Shown in pieces: positions 1 to 5,688 of a DNA stretch of 5,688 nt. The notes under the pieces are model-generated. The model saw only the letters and a program-made list of their open reading frames with translations. It made no database searches and had not been told where the DNA came from. This DNA is from Chitinophagaceae bacterium (lineage in GTDB: Bacteria > Bacteroidota > Bacteroidia > Chitinophagales > Chitinophagaceae), in the NCBI GenBank assembly GCA_023251335.1, contig JAHEZA010000192.1:1-5688 (forward strand). The letters are read 5' to 3'. Within the stretch, counting starts at the first letter, position 1, and each line of letters begins with the position of its first letter. A program made the translations under genes and the position numbers.

Positions 1-396
1 CAAAGCCGGGCCTTTGGAAGCCACGTATTTTTGATATTGCTGAAAAAGATCATTTTCCGGCGAACCGCTTACAACTGTTTTGTTGATAAGATCCGAAGTA
101 TCTGCGTTAATGGTGATATAATCGCCTTTGCCAATTAAAAAATCGTATAATTTATTTTTACCGGGGAATACGATAGAATACACGCCGGGAATCAATTTAT
201 CTTTTCCCTGGAAGAGGGCTGTTCCTTTAGAATTCATCATGGCAGAATCCTGCACGTTCATACTCTTGCCATAATAATAGGTAAGATAAGCAAGGCCGCT
301 ATTATAGTCAGGTGCGTTAAGGGTAACTTTGAATCCCTGGGCGTTTAAAGATGAAAACGCGAACAAAGATATAAGACTGATAAAAAATAATTTCAT
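1..396 (-). CDS. Secreted DUF4369-like protein, probable TlpA/thioredoxin-family oxidoreductase (N-terminal part)
   Basis: An ATG at 396 opens a frame with no stop for 132 codons to the window edge, so the C-terminal part is missing. Residues 1-20 (MKLFFISLISLFAFSSLNAQ) form a clear Sec signal peptide: one Lys, a hydrophobic core, and an Ala-Gln cleavage region with no lipobox Cys. The mature part alternates short beta-strand-like stretches with turns (LAYLTYYYGK near 36-44, GVYSIVFPGKNKLYDFLIGKG at about 71-91, then SGSPENDLFQQYQKY at 110-124). This layout resembles the DUF4369/DUF5106 N-terminal domain that precedes a thioredoxin-like TlpA domain in many Bacteroidota periplasmic or outer-membrane-facing proteins. 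The CXXC thioredoxin motif would lie beyond the window, so the redox role is inferred from family architecture and not seen. The start is supported by a strong promoter just upstream. The gene is divergent from rlmD and has no obvious functional link to it. Confidence 0.8.
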   Translation of the reverse strand, partial: MKLFFISLISLFAFSSLNAQGFKVTLNAPDYNSGLAYLTYYYGKSMNVQDSAMMNSKGTALFQGKDKLIPGVYSIVFPGKNKLYDFLIGKGDYITINADTSDLINKTVVSGSPENDLFQQYQKYVASKGPAL

Positions 397-414
397 TGAT
401 TGGAGGATAAAAAA

Positions 415-444
415 CAAAAATATTGAATTTGAATTGTAAACAAA
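415..444 (-). promoter_or_regulatory. Bacteroidota-type promoter for the secreted DUF4369-like gene
   Basis: Read on the minus strand, TTTG (444-441) is followed after 18 nt by TATTTTTG (422-415). This matches the -33 TTTG / -7 TAnnTTTG consensus of the primary sigma factor of Bacteroidota. Transcription would start near 408-410, leaving a leader of roughly 12-14 nt before the ATG at 396. The leader has no Shine-Dalgarno sequence, which is normal for this phylum. The exact start point is inferred from motif spacing. Confidence 0.7.
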
Positions 445-500
445 GATGCTGCAAAATCCTTAACATTTTAATTGCTTCCTGAATGGAACCGAACATCCCC

Positions 501-508
501 TATTTTTG
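501..508 (+). promoter_or_regulatory. -7 element (TAnnTTTG) directly before rlmD
   Basis: TATTTTTG at 501-508 is a perfect TAnnTTTG element, and the GTG start at 514 lies only 5 nt beyond it. Transcription should begin within a few bases of 514, so the mRNA would be leaderless or nearly so. The -33 side is weak: the only TTG upstream is at 472-474, about 26 nt away and too far for the usual spacing. The element also argues against translation starting at the upstream in-frame TTG (472), because that codon would not be in the transcript. An unseen promoter further upstream cannot be excluded. Confidence 0.5.
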
Positions 509-513
509 CATCC

Positions 514-1923
514 GTGAAAAGAAAAAAACTTGTCTTGGAAAATATTCCCGTTACCGGGTACGCGGCAGAAGGTAAGGCACTTGCGCGAATCGATGGTAAA
601 GTGATTTTTATTGAAGGCGCTGTTCCCGGAGACATAGCAGATGTGATGATAACAAAAAATAAAAAAGACTGGGCCGAAGGAAAAGCTACCAGGATAAAAG
701 AATACAGCGCTGAAAGGATGCAGCCTTTTTGTATCCACTTTGGAATTTGCGGTGGCTGCAAATGGCAGATGCTTCCTTATGAGAAACAATTGGAATATAA
801 AGAACAGGAAGTAAAAGATGTGATCAAAAGAATTGGAAGAATAAATGATGCACCGGTATTGCCGATTTTAGGCTCTGCAAAGACAATTCATTACAGAAAT
901 AAACTGGAGTTTACTTTCAGTAATAAAAAATATCTGACCCATGATGAATTAAAAGATTTGGGAGCAGATCAATGGCCGGGCGGTGCGCTTGGATACCATG
1001 TTCCCCGGTTGTATGATAAGATCATTGAGATAACGGAATGTTGGCTGATGGATGAAGTAAATAACAGAATCCGTAATGGCCTGCGGGAATTTGCACAAAA
1101 AAATAATTACAGTTATTACGACATCACAGAGCACCAAGGTTTTTTAAGGAATATTCTTATCAGGAATTGCACCACCGGCGAACTGATGGTGAATCTTGTT
1201 TTTGGAAATGAAGACAAAGAGAAGAGAGAAAATATTCTAAATTATTTATTAGAAATTGTTCCCGAAATAAGCACATTGGTTTATACCATTAACCAAAAAT
1301 GGAATGATAGTTTGACTGAGTTGGAACCGCAGACTTATTATGGCAAAGGCTATGTAACAGAAAAGCTTGGTGATTATTATTTTAAGATTTCACCAAAATC
1401 ATTTTTCCAAACCAATACCTCGCAGGCAGAAGTTCTATACAATGTTGCAAAAGAATTTGCGGGGCTTAGCCGAAATGAAATTGTCTATGACCTTTATTGC
1501 GGTACGGGAAGCATCGGCATTTTTTTAAGCGAGCAAGCCAAAAAAATTATTGGTGTGGAAATGATTGAAGAAGCAATTATTGATGCTAAAGCAAATGCAC
1601 AATTAAACAATTTGTCTCATACATTCTTTTACGCTGGCGATGTAATAGAAATTTGCAATGATACCTTTTTCGAAATGCATGGAAGGCCGGACGTGCTGAT
1701 CGTAGATCCGCCGAGGGCGGGGCTTCACAATAAATTGGTCACTAAATTACTGGAAATTAAATCACCTAAAATAGTGTATGTAAGTTGCAACGTAGCTACG
1801 CAGGCCCGTGACATTCAGTTGCTCAATGAGAAATATGTTGTTGAAAAAATTCAACCGGTGGATATGTTTCCGCATACACATCATATAGAAAGTGTGGCGT
1901 TGCTGAAATTAAGAGAAAATTAA
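514..1923 (+). CDS. rlmD: 23S rRNA (uracil-1939-C5)-methyltransferase RlmD/RumA
   Basis: This cytoplasmic enzyme transfers a methyl group from S-adenosylmethionine to C5 of U1939 in 23S rRNA. From the GTG start it has 469 residues, close to the usual size. An N-terminal TRAM RNA-binding domain covers about 4-62. Cys73, Cys79 and Cys82 (CIHFGICGGC) plus Cys176 (TECW) fit the four ligands of the [4Fe-4S] cluster. The C-terminal Rossmann methyltransferase domain includes FFQTN, the SAM loop DLYCGTG (326-332), VDPPRAGL (from about 397, with Asp398), the nucleophile Cys425 in VSCN, and the proposed base Glu459 in HHIES. No key residue is missing. The frame stays open back to a TTG at 472, but homologues typically begin at MKRKKL-like sequence and a -7 element sits at 501-508, so GTG 514 is preferred. 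It is a single gene, divergent from the DUF4369-like gene and convergent with the glycoside hydrolase. A related TrmA/RlmC specificity is possible, but the iron-sulfur cysteines and TRAM domain favour RlmD. Confidence 0.93.
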   Translation: MKRKKLVLENIPVTGYAAEGKALARIDGKVIFIEGAVPGDIADVMITKNKKDWAEGKATRIKEYSAERMQPFCIHFGICGGCKWQMLPYEKQLEYKEQEVKDVIKRIGRINDAPVLPILGSAKTIHYRNKLEFTFSNKKYLTHDELKDLGADQWPGGALGYHVPRLYDKIIEITECWLMDEVNNRIRNGLREFAQKNNYSYYDITEHQGFLRNILIRNCTTGELMVNLVFGNEDKEKRENILNYLLEIVPEISTLVYTINQKWNDSLTELEPQTYYGKGYVTEKLGDYYFKISPKSFFQTNTSQAEVLYNVAKEFAGLSRNEIVYDLYCGTGSIGIFLSEQAKKIIGVEMIEEAIIDAKANAQLNNLSHTFFYAGDVIEICNDTFFEMHGRPDVLIVDPPRAGLHNKLVTKLLEIKSPKIVYVSCNVATQARDIQLLNEKYVVEKIQPVDMFPHTHHIESVALLKLREN

Positions 1924-1994
1924 CCTGTAGAATTCTTGTATTTTTTACTGCCATTGTATGTTCTTTACAGCAAGGCAACAAATACCACCAATTC

Positions 1995-4640
1995 CTATTC
2001 TTGCATATTCAATTCGTGGATCAGATTAGCAATTAGTCCGGTCCATCCTGTTTGGTGACTGGCGCCTAAACCACGAAGCGTATCTCCATGAAAATACTCA
2101 TGAAAAAGAAGAAGATCTTTGTTTTCTTCTTTCTTGTAAAACCAGTTGTAGGGGCCATTGGTAACCCTTTCGTTCTGATCATTTTTTTCAAAAATATGTA
2201 ACAACCGATGGGTAATTTCTTTGCCCACATCCATGAGATTAAGATATTTCCCCGAACCAACAGGGCATTCTACTTTTACATCATCGCCATAAAAAGAACC
2301 AAACGTATTAAAGGCATTTATGAAAAGGTAGTTGACCGGCATCCACACAGGCCCGCGCCAGTTAGAATTGCCACCAAACATGCCCGAAGTAGAATCTCCC
2401 GGATCATACTCAATAGAATACGTGGTGCCACCTAACTGCAGAGAATAGGGATTTTCCTGATAAAATTTTGACAAGGCCCTTATGCCACCGTTCGAGAAAA
2501 ATTCTGATTCATCTAATAATCTCGCACACAAATATTGTAACCGTTCTTTATCGACCAGGGAAAGCAAAATGCTTTCAGTATTGCTTCTGTCCTGGCTTGG
2601 CAAGTACAAATTATTTGACCGGCGATAATTCTGAAACCATTTCATGCGTTTGGTAAAATCATGGAGGCTGTCAAAAACTTCCTTTTCAACAACAGTAACC
2701 GCAAACATCGCCGACAGCCCTATCAGCGAACGGATCTTTAATGGAAAGGCCTGTGATTTATTTAATGAAAGCACATCGTAGAAAAATTTATCTTCCTCAT
2801 TCCATAGTCCCAATTCATTTAGTGCTTCAGCAATCATTACGAAATGTTCATAAAATTTAGTAGCTGTATCTTCAAATGAAACGTCCTCCAACGCGATGGT
2901 AAGTGCGATATTCATCATATCCAGCGCATACATTCCCATCCAACTAGTACCGTCAGCCTGCTCCAGGAGGGTGTTTCCGGGTAATACCATACTGCGGTTA
3001 AAAAGACCGATATTGTCAAGCCCCAGAAATCCTCCTTCAAAAATGCTATTGCCATCCGCGTCTTTCCTGTTGATCCACCAGGTAAAATTGATGATCAGTT
3101 TTTGAAAAATACTTTTCAGAAAAACTATATCACTTTTTCCGTAAAGTTCCTGCTCTGTTTTATAAATCTGCAAGGCAGCAAAAGCATGTAACGGAGGATT
3201 TACATCACTTAAATTCCATTCATAAGCCGGCAATTGCCCCTGCGGATCCATGTACCATTCGCGCATTAGTAAAGTCAGTTGATGCTTGGCAAAAACGGGA
3301 TCGATGATGGCCAGCGTAATACAGTGGAAAGCAGTATCCCAGGCGGCGTACCAGGGATATTCCCAGTTGTCGGGCATAGATAGAATATCCTGGTTTTTTA
3401 AATACTTCCATCGGTGGTTGCGCCCGTTCTTTCGTTCCTTGGAAATCGGAGTAATTCCATCACTGGTGTTGATCCACCTGTCAACGTCATAATGATAAAA
3501 TTGCTTGTTCCAAAGCATTCCAGCAAAAGCCTGACGTTGAATATTTTTTTGATCTTCCGTGCATGATTTGGGATGGATTGAACCGTAAAAATCATCCGCC
3601 TCCTTTTTCCGGGCAGAAAAAATTTCCTCGAAACCGTTTTCGAAACTCTCATTCGTTTCATTATTGGTAAGCCGCAAAAAAATACATTGCGATTGGTTAG
3701 CTTCTATTTCCAAATAATACACAGGAGCACATTTGGTGCCTCCTTTTTTCTCTTTTAATTTATCATAGTTTTTTCCATGGATGATGGCGTCATGAAAACT
3801 GTCTTTAACAAATTCACTTTCATTGGGCTTTTGAAAAAGTTTTTCAAAATTGGTTTCATTTTCTGTGAAAAGAATATCGTTTGTCTTTTGAAAATAAAGA
3901 AAGTAATCGCCCAGTGATTGATGGGTGGCTTTAACTGATTGATCATTGATAAAATTTATGTTGGGCTTACTTTCATCTCCGGTATATTGCCAGTAATTGT
4001 AAAACCATAATGTGGGCAAAACAGTTATAGCCGCTTTGTCATTCCCCCGGTTTAGAATTTCTATTTTGATAAAAATGTCGTCTTCATCTTTTTTTGCATA
4101 TTCTACATATACATCAAAATATTTGTCATCGTCAAAAATGCCGGTGTCCAGAATCTCATATTCCGGATCTTGCTTGCTTCTGCTTTTATTGATATTAATA
4201 AGGTCAAAATAGGGATAGGCTTCATGTGGATATTTATATAAATATTTCATGTAATAATGCGAAGGAACATTATCAAGATAATAATATAATTCCTTTACAT
4301 CTTCGCCATGATTACCTTCCTGGTTTCCCATGCCAAACAATCTCTCTTTTAAAATAGGGTCTTTCCCATTCCATAAAGCGATTGCAAAACACATTTGTTG
4401 ATTAATATCTGATATGCCACCAAGGCCATCTTCGCCCCAGCGGTAGGCCCTGCTGCGCGCATGGTCATGTGGAAAATAATTCCAGGCATCCCCGTTTTTA
4501 CTGTAGTCTTCGCGCACGGTTCCCCATTGGCGCTCGCTAAGGTATGGGCCCCATTTTGCCAGGGGGACTTCTTTCGTGGCATTCGCTTCCAACCGTTTTA
4601 TTTCTGCATTGTCGTTGTTTATCATATTTGGCCCCCTCAT
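1995..4640 (-). CDS. GH63-type (MGH1-like) glycoside hydrolase, probable cytoplasmic glucosidase
   Basis: The product has 881 residues and no signal peptide, so it should act in the cytoplasm. It resembles the large bacterial and fungal family often annotated simply as glucosidase, which includes yeast YMR196W and has a GH63/MGH1-like catalytic domain. Residues 30-120 hold the family signature (GPYLSERQWGTVREDYS at 31-47, FPHDHARSRAYRWGEDGLGG at 56-75). About 125-350 looks like a beta-rich domain. About 365-875 looks like an (alpha/alpha)6 barrel with YAAWDTAFH (431-439), GQLPAYEWN (468-476), DGTSWMGMY (563-571), NWRGPVW (760-766) and FHEYFHGD (846-853). By analogy with GH63, Asp435 is the likely general acid and Glu848 the likely general base of an inverting reaction. 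The natural substrate is unknown; an alpha-glucoside or glycosyl-glycerate-like compound is a guess. It lies 59 bp downstream of the glucose-dehydrogenase-like SDR on the same strand, probably co-transcribed. A second in-frame ATG at 4625 (Met6) is a serious alternative start, giving 876 residues. The frame is intact. Confidence 0.87.
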   Translation of the reverse strand: MRGPNMINNDNAEIKRLEANATKEVPLAKWGPYLSERQWGTVREDYSKNGDAWNYFPHDHARSRAYRWGEDGLGGISDINQQMCFAIALWNGKDPILKERLFGMGNQEGNHGEDVKELYYYLDNVPSHYYMKYLYKYPHEAYPYFDLININKSRSKQDPEYEILDTGIFDDDKYFDVYVEYAKKDEDDIFIKIEILNRGNDKAAITVLPTLWFYNYWQYTGDESKPNINFINDQSVKATHQSLGDYFLYFQKTNDILFTENETNFEKLFQKPNESEFVKDSFHDAIIHGKNYDKLKEKKGGTKCAPVYYLEIEANQSQCIFLRLTNNETNESFENGFEEIFSARKKEADDFYGSIHPKSCTEDQKNIQRQAFAGMLWNKQFYHYDVDRWINTSDGITPISKERKNGRNHRWKYLKNQDILSMPDNWEYPWYAAWDTAFHCITLAIIDPVFAKHQLTLLMREWYMDPQGQLPAYEWNLSDVNPPLHAFAALQIYKTEQELYGKSDIVFLKSIFQKLIINFTWWINRKDADGNSIFEGGFLGLDNIGLFNRSMVLPGNTLLEQADGTSWMGMYALDMMNIALTIALEDVSFEDTATKFYEHFVMIAEALNELGLWNEEDKFFYDVLSLNKSQAFPLKIRSLIGLSAMFAVTVVEKEVFDSLHDFTKRMKWFQNYRRSNNLYLPSQDRSNTESILLSLVDKERLQYLCARLLDESEFFSNGGIRALSKFYQENPYSLQLGGTTYSIEYDPGDSTSGMFGGNSNWRGPVWMPVNYLFINAFNTFGSFYGDDVKVECPVGSGKYLNLMDVGKEITHRLLHIFEKNDQNERVTNGPYNWFYKKEENKDLLLFHEYFHGDTLRGLGASHQTGWTGLIANLIHELNMQE
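4632..4637 (-). promoter_or_regulatory. Shine-Dalgarno-like AGGGGG ahead of the internal ATG of the glycoside hydrolase
   Basis: On the minus strand AGGGGG lies 6 nt before the ATG at 4625, a near-ideal position for a ribosome-binding site. It sits inside the first codons of the longer reading (ATG AGG GGG CCA AAT ATG). The first ATG at 4640 has only a GGAG 15 nt upstream, too far to be canonical, but its leader is very A/T-rich, which suits initiation in Bacteroidota. The site therefore makes 4625 a credible true start without settling the matter. Confidence 0.4.
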
Positions 4641-4696
4641 TAATTATTAATTATTCTCCAATACCTGATACCTGATATCTCATAACCGATATCGTG
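4641..4696. repeat. Degenerate 7-bp-period tandem repeat filling the SDR-hydrolase spacer
   Basis: Eight consecutive 7-bp units stay in register on the plus strand: TAATTAT, TAATTAT, TCTCCAA, TACCTGA, TACCTGA, TATCTCA, TAACCGA, TATCGTG. The first base is T in all eight and the second is A in seven. Two adjacent pairs are exact copies and the rest are diverged. The array covers 56 of the 59 bp between the SDR stop and the first ATG of the hydrolase. I see no promoter or terminator in it. Whether it is a functional spacer, a slippage product or a decayed repeat family is unknown. Confidence 0.65.
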
Positions 4697-4699
4697 CGA

Positions 4700-5509
4700 T
4701 TATCCATTCGTAGAAAATCCAGGATATAGTAACATGCCGCCATCTGCAAAAATAGTAGTACCACTAAGATAATCTGATTCATCGCTCGCGAGCCACACCG
4801 CTACTTTGCCAATATCTTCTGGCTGCCCGATGCGTCCATAGGGTATCAACGTCAGTAATTTATTTAACGCTTCGGGTGTGCTCCATGCCGCTGTATTAAT
4901 TGGTGTTTGAATGGCACCGGGGCCAATGGAATTTACCCGTATTTTTTTCGGAGCTAATTCCTGCGCCATGCTCTTCATCATCATTTCTATGCCGCCCTTG
5001 CTGGATGCATAATTCACGTGTCCTGCCCACGGAATTACCTGGTGTACACTGCTCATACAAATGATCTTTCCCAGCGCACAACTTCTCTCGGGAATCATAC
5101 CACGCCTCAGAAATTCTTTTACTGCTTCGCGGGCACATAAAAACTGGCCAGTCAGGTTTACATTTATTACCAATTGCCAATCAGCGAGGCCCATTTTTTC
5201 TAACGGGGAATCTCTTTGCAAACCTGCATTATTTACCAAAATATCTATGGAACCATATTTTGCTATCATTTGCTGAAACATAGACTGCACCTCGTCTTCT
5301 TTGCTCACATCTGCTTTTATGGAGATCGCATTTCCGCCATTGTCTTCTATTTGTTTTACAACTGCGTCCGCCGCTTCAGGATGAGTTATATAATTAACAA
5401 CTACATTGGCGCCGTCGTTTGCCAAAGCAACGGCCACAGCAAGACCTATTCCACTGTTAGCGCCGGTAACCAACGCGCTCTGTCCTTTTAATTTGGGATT
5501 CCTATTCAT
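4700..5509 (-). CDS. SDR-family oxidoreductase, probable glucose 1-dehydrogenase
   Basis: This 269-residue cytoplasmic protein is a classical short-chain dehydrogenase. It has the cofactor-binding TGANSGIG (15-22), DV (67-68), NNAG (93-96), catalytic Asn118, and Ser154/Tyr167/Lys171 in SSVHQVIPWAGHVNYASSK. The SSVH-IPW stretch, GPGAIQTPIN (from about 196) and the C-terminal FADGGMLLYPGF closely match Bacillus-type glucose 1-dehydrogenase, which oxidises beta-D-glucose to glucono-1,5-lactone with NAD(P)+. The end of the second strand (VVVNYITH, 36-43) carries no acidic residue, so NADP+ use is possible. Residues around 135-147 (RRGMIPERSCALG) appear several residues longer than my recollection of the Bacillus enzyme. 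The ATG at 5509 follows an A-rich leader and leaves only eight residues before the first beta-strand, as usual. It is the upstream gene of a likely operon with the glycoside hydrolase. SDR substrate specificity is hard to read from sequence, so another sugar or polyol is possible. Confidence 0.88.
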   Translation of the reverse strand: MNRNPKLKGQSALVTGANSGIGLAVAVALANDGANVVVNYITHPEAADAVVKQIEDNGGNAISIKADVSKEDEVQSMFQQMIAKYGSIDILVNNAGLQRDSPLEKMGLADWQLVINVNLTGQFLCAREAVKEFLRRGMIPERSCALGKIICMSSVHQVIPWAGHVNYASSKGGIEMMMKSMAQELAPKKIRVNSIGPGAIQTPINTAAWSTPEALNKLLTLIPYGRIGQPEDIGKVAVWLASDESDYLSGTTIFADGGMLLYPGFSTNG

Positions 5510-5688
5510 TGCGATTTTTTAAAAGTTGAAAAATAACATCGTTTCCTTCCTGTCCACCATATTCATTTCCCGTAAATTATAAATTTATTATTCTCGTTCT
5601 GTTCATAAATCGCTGATCCTCGCAAGGAAACAAATATTCTTAATACTTCAATCATAGAATTGTTAATAAATAGGCCATGAAGATTTCA
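5510..5688. other. Intergenic region upstream of the SDR gene
   Basis: No gene is supported here. It must hold the promoter of the SDR-hydrolase pair, but I find no full TTTG/TAnnTTTG match on the minus strand. The nearest candidates are AATATTTG (5638-5631) and the self-complementary TAAATTTA (5580-5587), each one base off consensus and without a well-placed -33 box. An AT-rich inverted repeat (TAAATT-ATA-AATTTA, 5573-5587) could be an operator or chance. An ATG at 5677 reads rightward as Met-Lys-Ile-Ser before the window ends and might open a divergent gene; four codons are too few to call it. Confidence 0.4.

Noticed and set aside
472..513. In-frame TTG at 472 as the start of rlmD, giving 14 extra residues.
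   Set aside because: The extra residues do not resemble an RlmD N-terminus and a -7 promoter element (501-508) lies inside the extension. GTG 514 gives the typical start of the TRAM domain.
460..789. Minus-strand open frame of 109 codons opposite the start of rlmD.
   Set aside because: It lies opposite the well-supported RlmD coding sequence, has no recognisable domain and no promoter or ribosome site of its own.
1949..1977. Possible terminator hairpin between rlmD and the hydrolase (TGCC/GGCA outer arms, TGTA/TACA inner arms).
   Set aside because: The stems are only 4 bp, separated by an unequal internal loop, and no T-run follows on either strand. It is not a convincing intrinsic terminator for either convergent gene.
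4896..5180. Minus-strand open frame of 94 codons within the SDR gene.
   Set aside because: It is an alternative frame of an SDR whose catalytic motifs are complete in the main frame, and its composition is unlike a folded protein family I know.
5573..5587. AT-rich inverted repeat TAAATT-ATA-AATTTA upstream of the SDR gene as an operator.
   Set aside because: Six-bp arms made only of A and T arise often by chance in AT-rich spacers, and no regulator gene is present to pair with it.
5677..5688. Start of a rightward gene reading Met-Lys-Ile-Ser at the window edge.
   Set aside because: Only four codons are visible and no TAnnTTTG element precedes it, so a gene cannot be supported.
1..5688. Search for CRISPR arrays, insertion sequences, tRNA genes, riboswitches, and defence or toxin-antitoxin genes.
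   Set aside because: No spaced direct repeats, terminal inverted repeats, transposase motifs, cloverleaf-like segments or such protein families were seen; the window is dominated by three full metabolic or housekeeping genes and one partial gene.

Overview
The window looks like ordinary chromosome from a member of the Bacteroidota, most likely near the Chitinophagaceae/Sphingobacteriales. Three things point there. Promoter elements match the Bacteroidota sigma consensus (TTTG, a gap of about 18-19 nt, then TAnnTTTG). There is a secreted protein of a DUF4369/TlpA-associated type that is common in that phylum. Intergenic DNA is AT-rich and mostly lacks strong Shine-Dalgarno sites. The genus assignment is inference; no rRNA or other marker is present.

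Layout, left to right. (1) Positions 1-396, minus strand: the N-terminal 132 codons of an exported protein with a signal peptide and a DUF4369-like domain, probably a TlpA-type thiol-disulfide oxidoreductase; the gene runs off the left edge. (2) Positions 397-513: a divergent promoter region, with a near-perfect Bacteroidota promoter for the leftward gene and a TAnnTTTG element directly in front of the rightward gene. (3) Positions 514-1923, plus strand: rlmD (rumA), the 23S rRNA m5U1939 methyltransferase, with iron-sulfur cysteines and all catalytic residues intact. (4) Positions 1995-4640, minus strand, convergent with rlmD: a large cytoplasmic glycoside hydrolase of the GH63/MGH1-like type (related to yeast YMR196W). 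(5) Positions 4641-4699: a short spacer made almost wholly of units with a 7-bp period. (6) Positions 4700-5509, minus strand: an SDR-family dehydrogenase that closely resembles glucose 1-dehydrogenase. (7) Positions 5510-5688: an intergenic stretch, possibly upstream of a rightward gene that begins just before the window ends.

The SDR and the glycoside hydrolase share a strand, are 59 bp apart, show no promoter between them that I can recognise, and both lack export signals. The simplest reading is a two-gene operon in which the hydrolase releases a sugar (probably glucose) from an unidentified intracellular glycoside and the SDR oxidises it to the lactone. The natural substrate is not known from sequence.

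I saw no mobile element, CRISPR array, tRNA/rRNA, toxin-antitoxin or defence genes, and nothing that I would call a new biological system. The points most worth a second look are the probably leaderless rlmD start, the heptad-repeat spacer, the two competing starts of the hydrolase, and the hydrolase-dehydrogenase pairing.
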